Source: Tilletia caries (lineage: Eukaryota > Basidiomycota > Exobasidiomycetes > Tilletiales > Tilletiaceae). From it: 64,000 nt of DNA. The notes beneath the pieces are model-generated. The model made no database searches. It saw only the letters and a program-made list of their open reading frames with translations, and was not told where the DNA came from. The position numbers were made by a program, and so were the translations under genes. Each line of letters opens with the position of its first letter. The first letter of the stretch is position 1. The stretch lies in assembly GCA_032718865.1 (NCBI GenBank), contig JALUTQ010000010.1, positions 248,001-312,000 on the forward strand, written 5' to 3'. Below, one piece after another: positions 12,027-24,600 of the stretch.

Positions 12027-13049
12027 TCAAGCAGGCCTCGCTGACGTTCGAATCTGGTAGCGTGCACGAGTCGACGCAGACGTCCGTCTGCCTGAGCTGG
12101 CTTTAGCCGGTCTCTGGTTCTGATGATAAAGGGACCCGACGGAATCGTCGACGTGGTGAGTCGTCCCTGTGTGCTTCGATGAGGGAATGGAAAGGAGCGA
12201 CGATGACGTGGACGTGCCCGTGCTAATACCCGCAAGACGGTCGATCCCGAATCCGTGCTCATGCTCGCCGCCCTCGTCGGCGTCTTCAAAGAGAGCAGCG
12301 TCGTCGACAAAGCTGAGGTCTCGCTGGAGCGAACTCATGCACACCGGCTTCGACGGAGGAGTCTCGTCCAGAGCGCTCAGATCAGTGGCACTACTGCTGA
12401 AACTGAGCTGGTCGACATCGTCCGACTCGTGTCCATATTCGTACGCAGTTGTGTCTGAGCCAGCGACAGAGCTGATGCTCGATTTCCGCGTGGAGCCACT
12501 GAGACGCTGCGGGCGACGGCGGGTCGAGATGGTGTACGATGGGAATGGGTACATCCTGTGCGGAATCAGCATGAAAGAGGGAGTAAGAACACAGGCTCAG
12601 AATGCAAACTTCCCGATATCGAGGACTCACGTTGTCAGATCTTTCGTGGTGTTGTCGACAGTGAGAGTAGCAGGTGTTTTTGTGCCTTCATCACAAACCT
12701 CCGTGTCCTCTGTGACCTCCGCGTCTTCCGTGTCTTCCGTGCCCTCCGTGTCCTCTGGAGCATCAGCAACCTGGGCATCGAAAAAAGCCTTGCTAATAGC
12801 CGTCATAAGCTTGAGCCTTTCCGCATGTGACAGCGCAGGGTTCTCGCCATGCTCGACAGCGCGGCGCAGATGCATCGTTCTCCAGTTGAACAGCAGACCT
12901 TGGTTGACGATCTCCCTACTACTACTAGGGACGAAGGCCGGTGATTTGGCCTGTAGCGAGATTTTGCCAGCCAATGTCCCTTTGAAGCCTGTCAGGCGGG
13001 CTCGGAGGTGGCCGAGGCGATCGGCCGAGGTGTGGAAGGGGCTTGCCAT
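12027..13049 (-). CDS. Hypothetical two-exon protein with acidic Thr/Glu repeat
   Basis: Exons at about 12631-13049 and 12027-12555 join in phase (948 nt, 315 residues) across an intron with donor GTGAGTCC and acceptor CGCACAG; this supports a real gene. I do not recognise the family. The N-terminal part (MASPFHTSADRLGHLRARL, then FNWRTMHLRRAVEHGENP and HAERLKLMTAISKAFFDAQ) looks globular and helical. A degenerate EDTEGTEDTEDAEVTEDTE tract follows. The second exon is Ser/Thr-rich and probably disordered (SSISSVAGSD, a run of Ser). No signal peptide or membrane segment. An upstream minus-strand frame (13084-13503) could hold an earlier exon, but I could not join it. Confidence 0.5.
12700..12768. 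repeat. Degenerate 9-bp tandem repeat coding for an acidic tract
   Basis: Repeated CCTCCGTGT / CTTCCGTGT units on the plus strand, read on the minus strand as the Glu-Asp-Thr repeat of the gene at 12027-13049. The copies differ at single bases, as in a short coding minisatellite. Confidence 0.7.
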
Positions 13050-13774
13050 GTTGAGATTTGGGTTTGCTGGGGGTGCTCTGAAGTCACAGGTGTTGGTGAT
13101 GATGGTGGGCTAGAGACGGCGGAAGGAGGGGTGGGTGTAGGGGAGATTTTGGAGCTGATGGAGTCGAGGAAGTCTGGTTGACCTCCAGATAGTCTGCCAG
13201 AAAGTTGATGGATGTTCCAATCAATGCTGTCCAGTCCGAGCATTCCTGAGTGTCGGATATCTTGGTCCCGTCCTGTGACCGAACACCGGACCCACCCCCC
13301 GCGGAGCTCGCCTTTTGATCCTGAACATTGAATACACTCGATGAATAATCGGTAGGGACTGCTGTCGATAACGCATGCCTGATGGACATCCGCCAGGAAT
13401 GCATGCTGCGAGACTCGAGGAAGAAGACGATGGAAATGGGCAAGAGAATGTCAGCGAGAACTCGGAGGAGAGAGGTCAGCGATCTTTTGTATATGATGAA
13501 CACTCATATACGCATGAAAGAGAGGCACACGTAACCCATCTCTCCCGCTCCCGTCCTCAGTGAATCGAGTGCGAGCATCGTCGTGGTCTTCATCCAGGTC
13601 GACTGTCGAGGAAGGAAGGACTGATGGAAATAAAAAGTCGTGTCCGATTTTCGACGGTAAAATGCGCCCCCCATCTTCCTCACGCCTGCTGAGCTTCCCG
13701 CTGGAAGAAGCCAGCTGGTCGTCCTGTCGTCGACCACCGATCCCCTTCCCGACCCCAGACAAGACCGCGCAACA
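13050..13774. other. Intergenic region before ISY1
   Basis: Between the start of the minus-strand hypothetical gene and ISY1. A minus-strand open frame at 13084-13503 begins with a hydrophobic stretch (LRVLADILLPISIVFFLES) but has no clear partner exons. I treat it as unsupported. Confidence 0.35.
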
Positions 13775-14659
13775 ATGGCAAGAAATCAAGAAAAAGCCCA
13801 AAGTCTGCTCTACCGCTTCCGCGAAGCCCAAGCCGCCGAGCTCGGGCTCATGACCCGCACACCCGCCCACCGCCCGCGCCTCGCCTCCTCCGTCTCGACC
13901 GTGAAAGAAGCAGAACGATGGCGCGGGGAGGTCATGCGCGAGATCTCCCGGAAAGTGTCCAAGATCCAGGACGTCGGCTTGACCGAGTACGAGGTGCGCG
14001 ATTTGAACGATGAGATTAATAAGTTGGTTAGGGAGAAGGGGCATTGGGAGAATCAGATCTTGGCGTTGGGGGGTGCCAACTACAAGCGCGGGGTGCCCAA
14101 GATGCTGGATGACTCCGGTAGGGAGGTCCCAGGCACGCGCGGGTACAAGTGAGTCTCATCCACGTCTCTTCTTCTGCTCTCCCTCTCCCCCCTGCTGATA
14201 CATGCGACCCCTCCCGCAGATACTTCGGTCGAGCAAAAGACCTGCCAGGAGTCAAAGAGCTGCTCAACCGGACCGTAGCACAAGAAGAACAAATCGAGAC
14301 CTACCGCTCGCAGAAGTACAAGCGCTTCGCGAACCAGCCGCCGTCCTACTACGGGTACGAGGAGCCCTCACCGGCATCCACAGACGCAGTCATAGAGGAG
14401 ACAGCGGGGGACGGTAGTGTACCGCAGCAGCAGCAGCAGGCCGAAGTGGGGCCGGAGAGCGTGTTGCGGGCGGAGGAGATGGAGATGCCAACGATGCCGG
14501 ATCGGAAGGAGATGGAGGCGTTCATCCTCAAGGCACGGAAGAGGGCATTGAAAGCGGAATGTGAGTCGCCTCGGCACCCTCCATCAACAATCAGAAAGCG
14601 GCCTGGCTGACCCTTGTTCCCAATCAATATCCCCCCGGTTCACAGATCTCGGGTCGTGA
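13775..14659 (+). CDS. ISY1: Pre-mRNA-splicing factor ISY1
   Basis: Component of the Prp19-associated spliceosome complex, acting around the first catalytic step in the nucleus. The start MARNQEKAQSLLYRFREAQ is the classic ISY1 N-terminus, followed by the ISRKVSKIQD, LTEYEVRDLNDEINKLVREK and RGYKYFGRAKDLPGVKELL blocks. Three exons: 13775-14148, 14220-14560 and 14646-14659. The last coding exon is only 14 nt (four codons and the stop); the phases fit exactly. A poly-Gln run near 14425-14440 and an acidic middle precede the conserved EAFILKARKRALKAEY end. The length (about 242 residues) is normal for fungi. The gene is convergent with the uL30m gene. Confidence 0.95.
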
Positions 14660-14904
14660 ACATAGACAGCACACATGCGCCTTCCTCCTCTTGTACTTCA
14701 AGCATGTCCGTCGCAAAAAAAAAAAAAGCATCGTCAATCTCACTCTGCAGCCACGATGCGTAGCATGCACCCGCTCGCCCGTACATGATGCCGTAGTGAC
14801 CCAAGCTTGCTCAGGTATCGATACCAGACAGGCACGAAAGGGATTGAGGGATTGGTAGGAAACCTGTACAAGAGGAGCAATGAGATTGGCCACTCTGTGT
14901 ATTC

Positions 14905-15585
14905 CTACAAACTGATCTGATCGGCCGAGCCATCCAGGACATTGCCAACGACGCGGTAGCCCCGAGGAGCCTGCTTGCCCGTCCTGCCAGCATCGACGAC
15001 AAACCCATTCTCGTCAATCCAGACATCGTTGTCCTCCTCCTCCCCCTGCCCCTTCTCAACCACCGCACCAGCCGCAGCAGCAGACACATCCGCAGCACCA
15101 GCGAGCGCAGCCAACGCATTCACATGCAACCCCGTCCTCATCCGATCCTCCCACTTCTCCTTGACCCACCTGGCCTCCGACTCACTCGCCCTCCGCACAT
15201 TCTGCACAGCCACGAGCTCCTTAATCTTGAGAATCTTGCCGGCCGCGGTGGGGTCCTGACGCATGTATACGCTCGAGAGACGCTTTTTGAGACCGAGGGA
15301 TTCGAGCACGAGGGTGCGGTGTTCGGGCAGACCGATGGCGGAGCGGCGGAGGGTGATGCGGTAGTGTGTCGTTGGTGTTCGCTCATATGGTGATGATGAT
15401 GATGTTGCTGTTGTTGTCGATGAGCTAGGCGCTGCGTTCTCGCCGAGGGTGGATGTAGAAGCGGTGGAGTAGGGCTGGGCTGCTCGACCGCATTCGCACT
15501 GCAAGCCTTTAGACAGCAGGCTAGGGGCTGCGCTCAGTCTGCCGGTGGTGTACCGTGCGAGGTGCGAGCTTGTGGATGCCATCAT
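14905..15585 (-). CDS. MRPL33: Mitochondrial large ribosomal subunit protein uL30m
   Basis: uL30-family protein of the mitochondrial ribosome. The core reads HYRITLRRSAIGLPEHRTLV, then LESLGLKKRLSSVYMRQDPT and KILKIKELVAVQNV, typical of uL30 (one domain binding 23S-type rRNA). The N-terminus is Ser/Arg/Ala-rich, a likely mitochondrial presequence. ATGs at 15585 and 15582 are the best starts; the frame stays open to an ATG at 15672. The protein extends about 85 residues beyond the bacterial-like core with an Ala/Glu-rich segment and ends GNVLDGSADQISL. No intron is seen. Confidence 0.88.
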   Translation of the reverse strand: MMASTSSHLARYTTGRLSAAPSLLSKGLQCECGRAAQPYSTASTSTLGENAAPSSSTTTATSSSSPYERTPTTHYRITLRRSAIGLPEHRTLVLESLGLKKRLSSVYMRQDPTAAGKILKIKELVAVQNVRRASESEARWVKEKWEDRMRTGLHVNALAALAGAADVSAAAAGAVVEKGQGEEEDNDVWIDENGFVVDAGRTGKQAPRGYRVVGNVLDGSADQISL

Positions 15586-16748
15586 TTCTGAGATTGATCT
15601 GCTGAGATTCAGACAACTTCCAGTCAGTGCTCTTGCGCACGAAGACGTCACTCGGAGAGGAAGGAAAAGCATGTATGTTCTTGCATTGCGCGTCGGAAAG
15701 GAAGGGGAAGTCTAAGAGAGAAGTACCACTCACAAGGGAGGCTGGGGCAAGGGACCAAGGGAGTTAGGATGGAAAGCAGAAGGAAGGAGAGAGAAGAGAT
15801 CAGTACGGAGTCGCCAAGGATGTGGATGAACAGGAAGAAGAGGAGGGGGAATAGTCAGACATCCAAGGAAGGAAAAAGACCCTCATCAGACAGAATCGGC
15901 ATCACCCATCACCCAATACAAACGACGCGGTGACCAACGACCCCGGCCGCCACTGACGCACACGGCACTCCATTGCTGGAGGGTTCGAGCCAGGAGCCTC
16001 CCCCGAAGGAGATGGACGAGCACAGGGAAGGGCGCACATAACGTCTCTTGGGATCCGAGGAGCCTGTAATTCCAACCCCGAGGGATTGCAACACTTGCAA
16101 AGGCGTTGGTCCTAGAGTGGAAACTGCGAATTTGGTGGATACCAAGAATTTCATCTTGTAAAAGGGGAAGGAGGGTGGGTGTAGAAGAGGTGACTCACCT
16201 GCTAAGTCAACGTCGAGGTGAGGGGAAGCGAAGGCTGTCTGTGAGAATAAGGAAGAAGGAAAGCCTAGAGAGGTGCGTAGGACAAGGTAAGGGGGAGTCA
16301 GTAAGGAATCGATGAAGATGTGGAGGGAAGAGAGAGGGGGAATCCATCAGGCGGTGTGCTGGCTTGCACGAGTGGAAGTGGTCCGAAGACGAAATCCTGC
16401 CCAACAGCGATGAAGGGCTCCTTGTCGTCTCGGCATGGTCGTATAGGACGGGGAAAGGAAGAGTGATAGTCATCGTTTGGGGGAGTGGGAGGGAAGTGGA
16501 GCACGTACCTGTGGGTGGACTGGTGAGTGGGCGATGGTGATGGTGATGGTCATGGTGATGGATTCGGCGGACGCGTTCCCTTTTCAGTTTTTCTGGCTGG
16601 AGAAGAGAAAAGCGAAGCAGAAGAAAGCGGAATCGTTGCGCAACGATTTCTGGCTGAGCAACACGCGCCCGATGCCATAGTCGAAGCGCGAAGCTTCCCA
16701 TTTCCCAAGCTCGCACTCACTGTATGCCCTCTTGGGATCGCAGTCCGA
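15586..16748. other. Intergenic: divergent promoters of uL30m and the MYST gene
   Basis: Over 1 kb with no supported gene. The plus strand is purine-rich in 15740-15870 and 16140-16330, and a GATGGT microsatellite sits at about 16535-16562. The several open frames here are low-complexity. Confidence 0.45.
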
Positions 16749-18715
<1,967 letters not shown>

Positions 18716-18800
18716 TAGCCCTCTCGCATGTCCCTTGTATATCCCCATCGCAGAGATGACTGAAGCTGCCCTCGCAGTGACAACTTTCGAAGCGCGGGCC

Positions 18801-19506
18801 TCACTTGCTGGCCTTGACGACGATCGGAACTTTGATTCGCGGAGGGCAAAAGAGGGAGATCAGCGGCAAGTCCCCGTAACGAACCTGAGCGAAGGAGCTT
18901 AATAACTCACTGACGATGATGCAGATCAAGATCAAGATACCGACACCTGTCCTCAACGAGAGCAAGTCAGCACTGTGAATCACCGAGGGATGGAGGGAGC
19001 CAAACTCACCAATGATAATGCGCATCTTCATATCCTTCCACCACATCTGTTTGCGCACCCGGTTCGCACCCCGGCGGAAGCCCTGGGCACTGATCGCCAG
19101 CGTGTCCGTCTTGTCTTGCAGACTGTTCAGGTTCTCGCCGCGTTCGTTGACCTTGTTGCTGTGTTGCATCGCAGCGGGGAAGGGAGGGAGACATGCGTCA
19201 GCCTTGGTTCAATACTCGCCAAGTCGCCCGTCCGCAGTCTGCCACAGCGACACGTCTTCACTTCGCAGCTTCCACCCGCGCCACACTCCGCCACTCCGCT
19301 TCGCACCTCGCCGTCAGCCCGCCGCTCCACACTGCGCACCGCACTCACATGTTGTCTCTCATCACACCAATCGTGTCATCGATTTGCGACTGGATCTGTG
19401 CCGTACGCGAGTTGCCCGCGCCAGGGGCGCCCGCGCTGCCAGCGGCACCGCCTGCACCTCCGGATGGGATGTAAGGGTCGTATGATGAGTTGTTGTAGTC
19501 GGCCAT
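18801..19506 (-). CDS. SNC1: Synaptobrevin-type v-SNARE (Snc1/2 homologue)
   Basis: Secretory-vesicle R-SNARE that mediates fusion with the plasma membrane. Four exons (about 19349-19506, 19010-19158, 18911-18946, 18801-18829) give a protein of about 122 residues. The SNARE motif runs from [20 protein letters not shown], through [20 protein letters not shown] and the central Arg of [19 protein letters not shown], into a C-terminal anchor ([12 protein letters not shown], then IPIVV and the KASK end). The last acceptor is placed inside an open frame because it restores the IPIVV anchor typical of the family. The N-terminus is Gly/Ala-rich and short, as in fungal Snc proteins. Length and layout are normal. 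Confidence 0.92.
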
Positions 19507-19594
19507 GGTTGAGAGAGAAGGTCTTGCTTGCTGCGTTGCTGGCTGATGTTCGGGCTGTGTGGTGGTCGGAGCAGTGAGCGAGTGCCAAGTAGAC

Positions 19595-19860
19595 AGTAGT
19601 GCACCAGGAGCTGTGCAAGGGCGTAACATGCGGTAAACCAAATGCATTAAAAAAAAAAAAGGAAAGGTCGTACTGGGGTTCGAACCCAGGCATCGGTCGT
19701 CAAGTGGACCAGGAGCTGTGCACCAGGGCAGTAACTGCGGTTAAATCTCAAATAAATCCGAAATAAATCCCAAAAAAATTGCCAAAAATCGCAACAAGGG
19801 CTTAATATGCCGTAAATCCTAAATAAATGCCAAATGAATCCAAAAAAATCTCAAAAAATA
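19595..19860. repeat. AT-rich island with three degenerate repeat copies
   Basis: An AT-rich patch in otherwise GC-rich DNA, beside the tRNA gene. Three diverged copies of a unit like AGGGCnTAAyaTGCsGTAAA start near 19617, 19724 and 19796. A second word, ACCAGGAGCTGTGCA, occurs near 19602 and 19708. Copies are followed by runs of AAATAAATCC / AAATGAATCC. This looks like an old tandem or mobile-element remnant; no open frame or terminal repeats are visible. Confidence 0.6.
19666..19690 (-). pseudogene. tRNA 3'-half fragment (T arm and acceptor strand)
   Basis: Twenty-five bases identical to the T arm and 3' acceptor strand of the tRNA-Gln gene at 19890-19990. The match includes the GGTTCGAACCC T loop and is preceded by a similar A-rich GGAAA sequence on the plus strand. 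There is no D arm or anticodon arm beside it, so it cannot be functional. Confidence 0.75.
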
Positions 19861-19889
19861 TGAGGGAAAATGCAGCAAAAAGAAGGAAA

Positions 19890-19990
19890 GGTCGTACTGG
19901 GGTTCGAACCCAGGTATCCTGAAATCTTTGTCACGTGATCTCATGATCAGCAATCAAAATCAGACGTCCTAACCACTAGACTATACAACC
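19890..19990 (-). tRNA. tRNA-Gln (anticodon TTG) with intron
   Basis: On the minus strand the acceptor strand GGTTGTA pairs with TACGACC (one T-G wobble). The D arm TAGTCTAGTGGTTAGGAC follows, then an anticodon stem TCTGA/TCAGG around TT-TTG-A and a T arm CTGGGTTCGAACCCCAG. About 30 extra bases sit one base 3' of the anticodon, the normal place for a nuclear tRNA intron. TTG reads CAA glutamine codons. A 25-base copy of its 3' end lies 200 bp away. Confidence 0.88.
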
Positions 19991-20330
19991 CTGATTGCTT
20001 TGTGGAACATCCTAAAGCCAATATATGTACTCAAACATGTGATCACCCCGCCTAATGCCATCTGAATGCACGATTGAACCCCCCGAACCCCCCTCGCCTT
20101 CCATCATGATCTGCTGTATGCGACGCACCGAGCGAAAGCCCAACAATACCCACCCATGACTGCTTGCACTCACCCGACCTCTCCTTGCTGACCTGTTTTT
20201 CCGTTCAGGTAGATTCAAGCTGCCGGCCGGCTTGATCCCCATGCGACCCAGTTCGGGGCGTTGGCTGATCATTGGGGACAACTCCGACATGGGAGAACAG
20301 TTTGATGTCGGCATTCATGCTGGACGGCAA

Positions 20331-20341
20331 AGGGTATATAT
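20331..20341 (+). promoter_or_regulatory. TATA-like box of the small secreted protein gene
   Basis: GGTATATATGT lies about 155 bp upstream of the ATG at 20494, one of the few clear TATA-like boxes in the window. The other bases in 19991-20493 show no gene. Confidence 0.45.
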
Positions 20342-20493
20342 GTACACAGGCGTTGTGCTGCTCGTTACTGATACATTCCTTTTGCTCACACATTCTACCC
20401 TTTCTGTCTACCTAGACCAGCTTGATTGTGCTGCGCACCTCTTCGCTGTCATCCCCAACATTCCTACTTGCATCAAGTTCAACGACAGACAAA

Positions 20494-21055
20494 ATGGTCT
20501 GCGCTCGCCTTCTGCTCATCGCTCCCTTCCTCCTTCTCGCCACGCTGGCTATCTCGGCACCTCTGACCGGACCGATCTGCCCTCCTTGCTCGACTCTGTC
20601 CACGGCGTCCAGTGTGAGTTCTAACACCAACCCGATCTCACCCCGGTTGTTCTCCTTGACGAGGATTGGACCATTGACCATCGATTGCTTTCGTTGACGG
20701 AGGAACAGCTTGAAACCCGCACAGAAGGATCACCCTCGGGCGATATGTGGGACCCCGTGCTCCGTGAGTTCTACAAGTCACAACAGAGTGAAGCGAACCC
20801 CTTTCAGTGACAATCGCATCTCACATTGGGTCTGCCTCACCTTCTGTGTATACGTACGATGGAGCAGAAGGATTCGTCGACAACTACAATCGCATCATGG
20901 ACGAGGCGAGGCAAACTGGACTCTATCATTACGAAAATATGTCGCCCGAGCAGAAGGCACGCGTCACGGAGCTGATGTCCCAGGCAAAATATGCTGCCAA
21001 AGAAATGTTCCGAAACGCGAGGATCATCGAGAAAGTCAGACTTAGACGACCTTGA
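20494..21055 (+). CDS. Small secreted protein, unknown function
   Basis: Three exons (20494-20613, 20709-20763, 20808-21055) join in phase to 140 residues; the introns are 95 and 44 nt. The first 21 residues form a clean signal peptide (MVCARLLLIAPFLLLATLAI, then Ser-Ala before Pro-Leu). The mature part begins with a CPPC motif and a Ser/Thr-rich stretch. It continues with an acidic, Tyr-rich region (VYTYDGAEGFVDNYNRIMDE) and a helical Lys/Arg-rich end (EQKARVTELMSQAKYAAKEM). Only two Cys remain after the signal peptide, so it is not a disulfide-rich type. It has no recognised domain. Its size and secretion fit the class of small secreted fungal proteins, but a host-interaction role is only a guess. 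Confidence 0.65.
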
Positions 21056-21668
21056 ACGCTGTTATCTTCGACGGGCGCGTGGCTACGTGTGGTCACTTCA
21101 ATGTGTTTGGCAATGTTCATCAGTACGTGCCTTCCCACTTGATCTTCTCTGCCCTCTCTCGCTACGATGTCGCCCGCCGAGAAGATTGACCATGTCCGTA
21201 ATGATCAAAGATGTCTTTCTCTATATGTGATTGACTCCAGTCGACCCTGTTCTGAATTATCGATGGCGTACTCTGGCTCGATGGCGAGTGCAAAGGGAAA
21301 CGAGCATCTGCGCTTGCTGCCTCGCACAGGAGATGCCACCATTTGCACCCCATCAGACTTGTACGGCTGAATCGATCCAAACTGAATAGCATAAGCAACT
21401 ACAACGACAGGGAAGATATACACGCAGGCAAATTGCCTGAAAACGATGTACAAATGCAGGCGAGAAAAGCGTGTGCTGGCTTGGGCGTGGGGGGTGCCTG
21501 ATCTCGAAAGCGATGGTTGTACCGATTCAGCTGGCTTTCGCTCCTTGACGAGGTGACAGGGCTGGGTCGATCGTAGAGGAGGTTGAGGGCCCGGTCGCCG
21601 GGCCCACCTTGAACTGGAATTGTTGACCCATCGACTGCGTCGGCATTCTCGCATTCGGAGGTCGTCCG
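21056..21668. other. Intergenic between convergent small secreted protein and TOK channel genes
   Basis: No supported gene. It holds two converging 3' ends. Short frames here have no exon-intron support or recognisable motif. Confidence 0.4.
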
Positions 21669-24600
21669 TCATTCTTCCCCTTGCTCTGTCCCCCTCATCT
21701 TCTCAACCTCCATCTCCGGGTTCTTGTCACTTCCGCGGTCACCCACGTCCATCTCCTTTTCCACGTCAGCCTCCAGCTCAGTAATGCGTGCCCTGAGCTC
21801 CGCTAGGTCCTTCTCTTGGCCAACGAGCGTCTCCCGCAGCGCATGGCTGTTCTCGATCACAGCCGTCAAGTGAGCTGGAGAAATCGGGGCCGAAAAATGT
21901 AGAGAGTGAGGAATGTGTTGAGCTGAGCTTGATCTGTAGCGGGGACAAATGCGTGCGAGTCGAGGAAATACTCACTATCGTACTGAAGCAGCGCAAACAG
22001 CTGTCGCACCGCAGCCATGCCAGCGAGATCCCCTTCCTGCTCCAGTGCGCTCACGGCACTCGCCTCAAGCTTCTCCAACTCGAACCGATGGATCTCATCC
22101 TCATCAGCCTCAGGCCCAGGCCCGGATGCGGAACCGGACCCAGCACCACCCTCTCCGTCCTCGACATCCTCCGACCCACCTACAGCCGCCGTAGCTGAGC
22201 TCACCGCTCCTCGAGACAGCTTCCCACCGGACGCCACCACGCGCAACTGCCGTCGCAGTCGCCGATGCAACGACGGTGCCGAGCTCACAGACTCCGCAAG
22301 GACGTGCCGTTGCGACTCGAGCAGGTGCGAAGCTTCCGAGTGTAGATGCATCGCTGCGCGCGCAAGTTGCAGCGGGAGCTGGTCCGGTGCGAACTGACGG
22401 CGCTTCTTTGCTGTTGTAGATGACAGCGCCTCATCGCCTCCAAGTCCACCGATGGAGCTGAACGTGTCTCCTCGACGTATCGTGGGCCTCAGAGAACTGC
22501 TGTTGTCTCCCGCTCGGCCTTCGTCCATGCCATCGCCAGCGTCCGATGGTGCAAAGGAACCCGTGCCAGTTCGTCCATCAGCTTCTTCGTACGGCGCTTG
22601 GCTCTGATCAGGATCGGCACCTTCCTCATCTGGCTGATTCCCTGGACCGGCAGCTTCGCTCGGATTGTTGGCTTCCTTCTTCTTTTGCTTGAGCTCCCGT
22701 CGGCGTCGCCAACGTGCCTTCCAGCCGTACTTCCTCCTGGAGTCCGCAAGCGTATTCTTGTACATCGTTCCCCATGCGTCCTGATAACGATTGTCTTCAG
22801 TATTTCATGCCAGCACTTACAGAAGCAGAACAATGTCAGGATCGTAAGACTCACTCCGAGCACAGAGAAGATGACCGTCAGAATGCCGACACCTGCGAGG
22901 TCAGTCAGGAGGAGATGTCAACGATGAGTGGTGCATCAGAAGAGCCTCAACAAACGTACCAAACAATGCCCATACGATGAAGAACGCGCGTCCAGAAGGT
23001 GTCTTGGGTGAGAAGTCTCCGTAACCTATCACGTCCAGCAAGTCATTGTCAGTCGAACACTCCGAGACGTCCAACGATAGTAGCAGGACAGACCGCGCAC
23101 TCACCGATGGTAGAAAAGAAGACGAAGCCGAAGTACTAAGGGTTAGAGAAGTCAGAGACACTGATGTTATTGCTGACGCCCGGCATCGATGAAGCCACTC
23201 ACCAGTCCCTCAAAGAAATTCCATTTTTCCGTAGCGACAAAGATTCCTGCACCCATTAACCAAAAGACGAGGAATAGGGACCCGGAAACGACCATCTTGG
23301 CCACGAACTCGTTCCGCTCCTGTTGGACGACCTCGTTCTTGAACTTTTCCCAGTGCCGCTCGAGCTGCTCCCGATGTTTCTGGAGCGAGTCTTCCATCAG
23401 CGCCATCTCGTCCCCCTGTTGCTCCTCTGTGACGTATGTGTCGTCCTGGTGGAATCGAGTTTCAATCCCGCACTCCGAGGCGACTCCTTGCCCACTGATT
23501 TCATTTGGATCCTTCTCAACGCCGTCGGAAGCTTGGAGTGAGGAGCTGGCCTCTTTGTCCTGTGAAGGATTCGTGGTATCGCTATTGTTGCCTCCAATGG
23601 TGGTTCCGTCCTTCTTCCCGTCGGGCTTCTCCATGTACATCCCGTCGGACTTCTCCATCTCCATCCACGCATCCGTGACCTTTGGCGACATCATTGCGGT
23701 GCCCGCTCGAGCTGGGGCTATCAGAGCCCCAGTCAACATGGCGAAGCCGGCTCCGATGTCTGGCGCAGCTGATTCCCTGCGTTTCGAAAGATGCGAACCA
23801 CCGTTTCCATGATCGGCCTTCTCGACCTCTTGCGCGTCAAGCGAGCCACGTTTGGCATCTTTGTGCCATCCCTGGGAGAAGCCCGTCTCGACCATAGCTC
23901 GCGCCGCATCGAGTATTTTACCCAGCCTCGTGTCCTTCTTCTCCTCCTCCTCCGACTTCCTTGGCGGGAGGACTGGCAGGGCCAACTCCACGTTTGGAAG
24001 AAGATGCTGGTTCTCGGCTAACCACTGCCGACCGCCTCCGCGGCCAACGGAGAATTGCCTGAGACGAACGGCTCGACGCAATTGGCGATTGACACGTTTG
24101 GCTTCCTGACGCTCAGTGTAGCGTTGCTTTACTGCAAGCCGGCGTTGCTTGTAGCTATGTATAGGTAGAGCAAAGGTAGGCACCCGTCAATCTTTGTTAC
24201 TGAGCTTCCAAACGAGCGAACCCTACTCACCTTTGTTCGAACTGTTCCAATATCGTTTCTCTTGTGGTGGCGATCACCAGGGCAACGAGGACAATGCCAG
24301 CGGGCGCATAGAAAAAGAGGACGATCCTTGCAGCCGTAGTACTGGGAAGGATATCTCCGAAACCTATCCACGAAGATGATGCTTTCAGCATTGCTTGCGA
24401 GGCCACGGGCCAGAAAACCAGGAAAAGACTCACCAATGGTAAACAAAGTGCACACAGAGAAGTATAACGCATCTTCGAACCGGATCTTGAGCAAGAGACA
24501 ATAAATCAAGGCCCCAATGGAAAGGTAGAATAATACGAGCATAGTCATGATCACAAGCTCACGCTGCTTGCGAGTCAAGCCCGAGCCAGCGTCTACATTC

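Noticed and set aside
12992..13503. Minus-strand frames at 12992-13243 and 13084-13503 as upstream exons of the gene at 12027
   Set aside because: No donor/acceptor pair joins them in phase to the exon starting at 13049, which has its own ATG and an in-frame upstream stop.
19745..19860. AT-rich island as a replication origin
   Set aside because: AT richness alone is not evidence for an origin in basidiomycetes; degenerate repeat units explain the composition.
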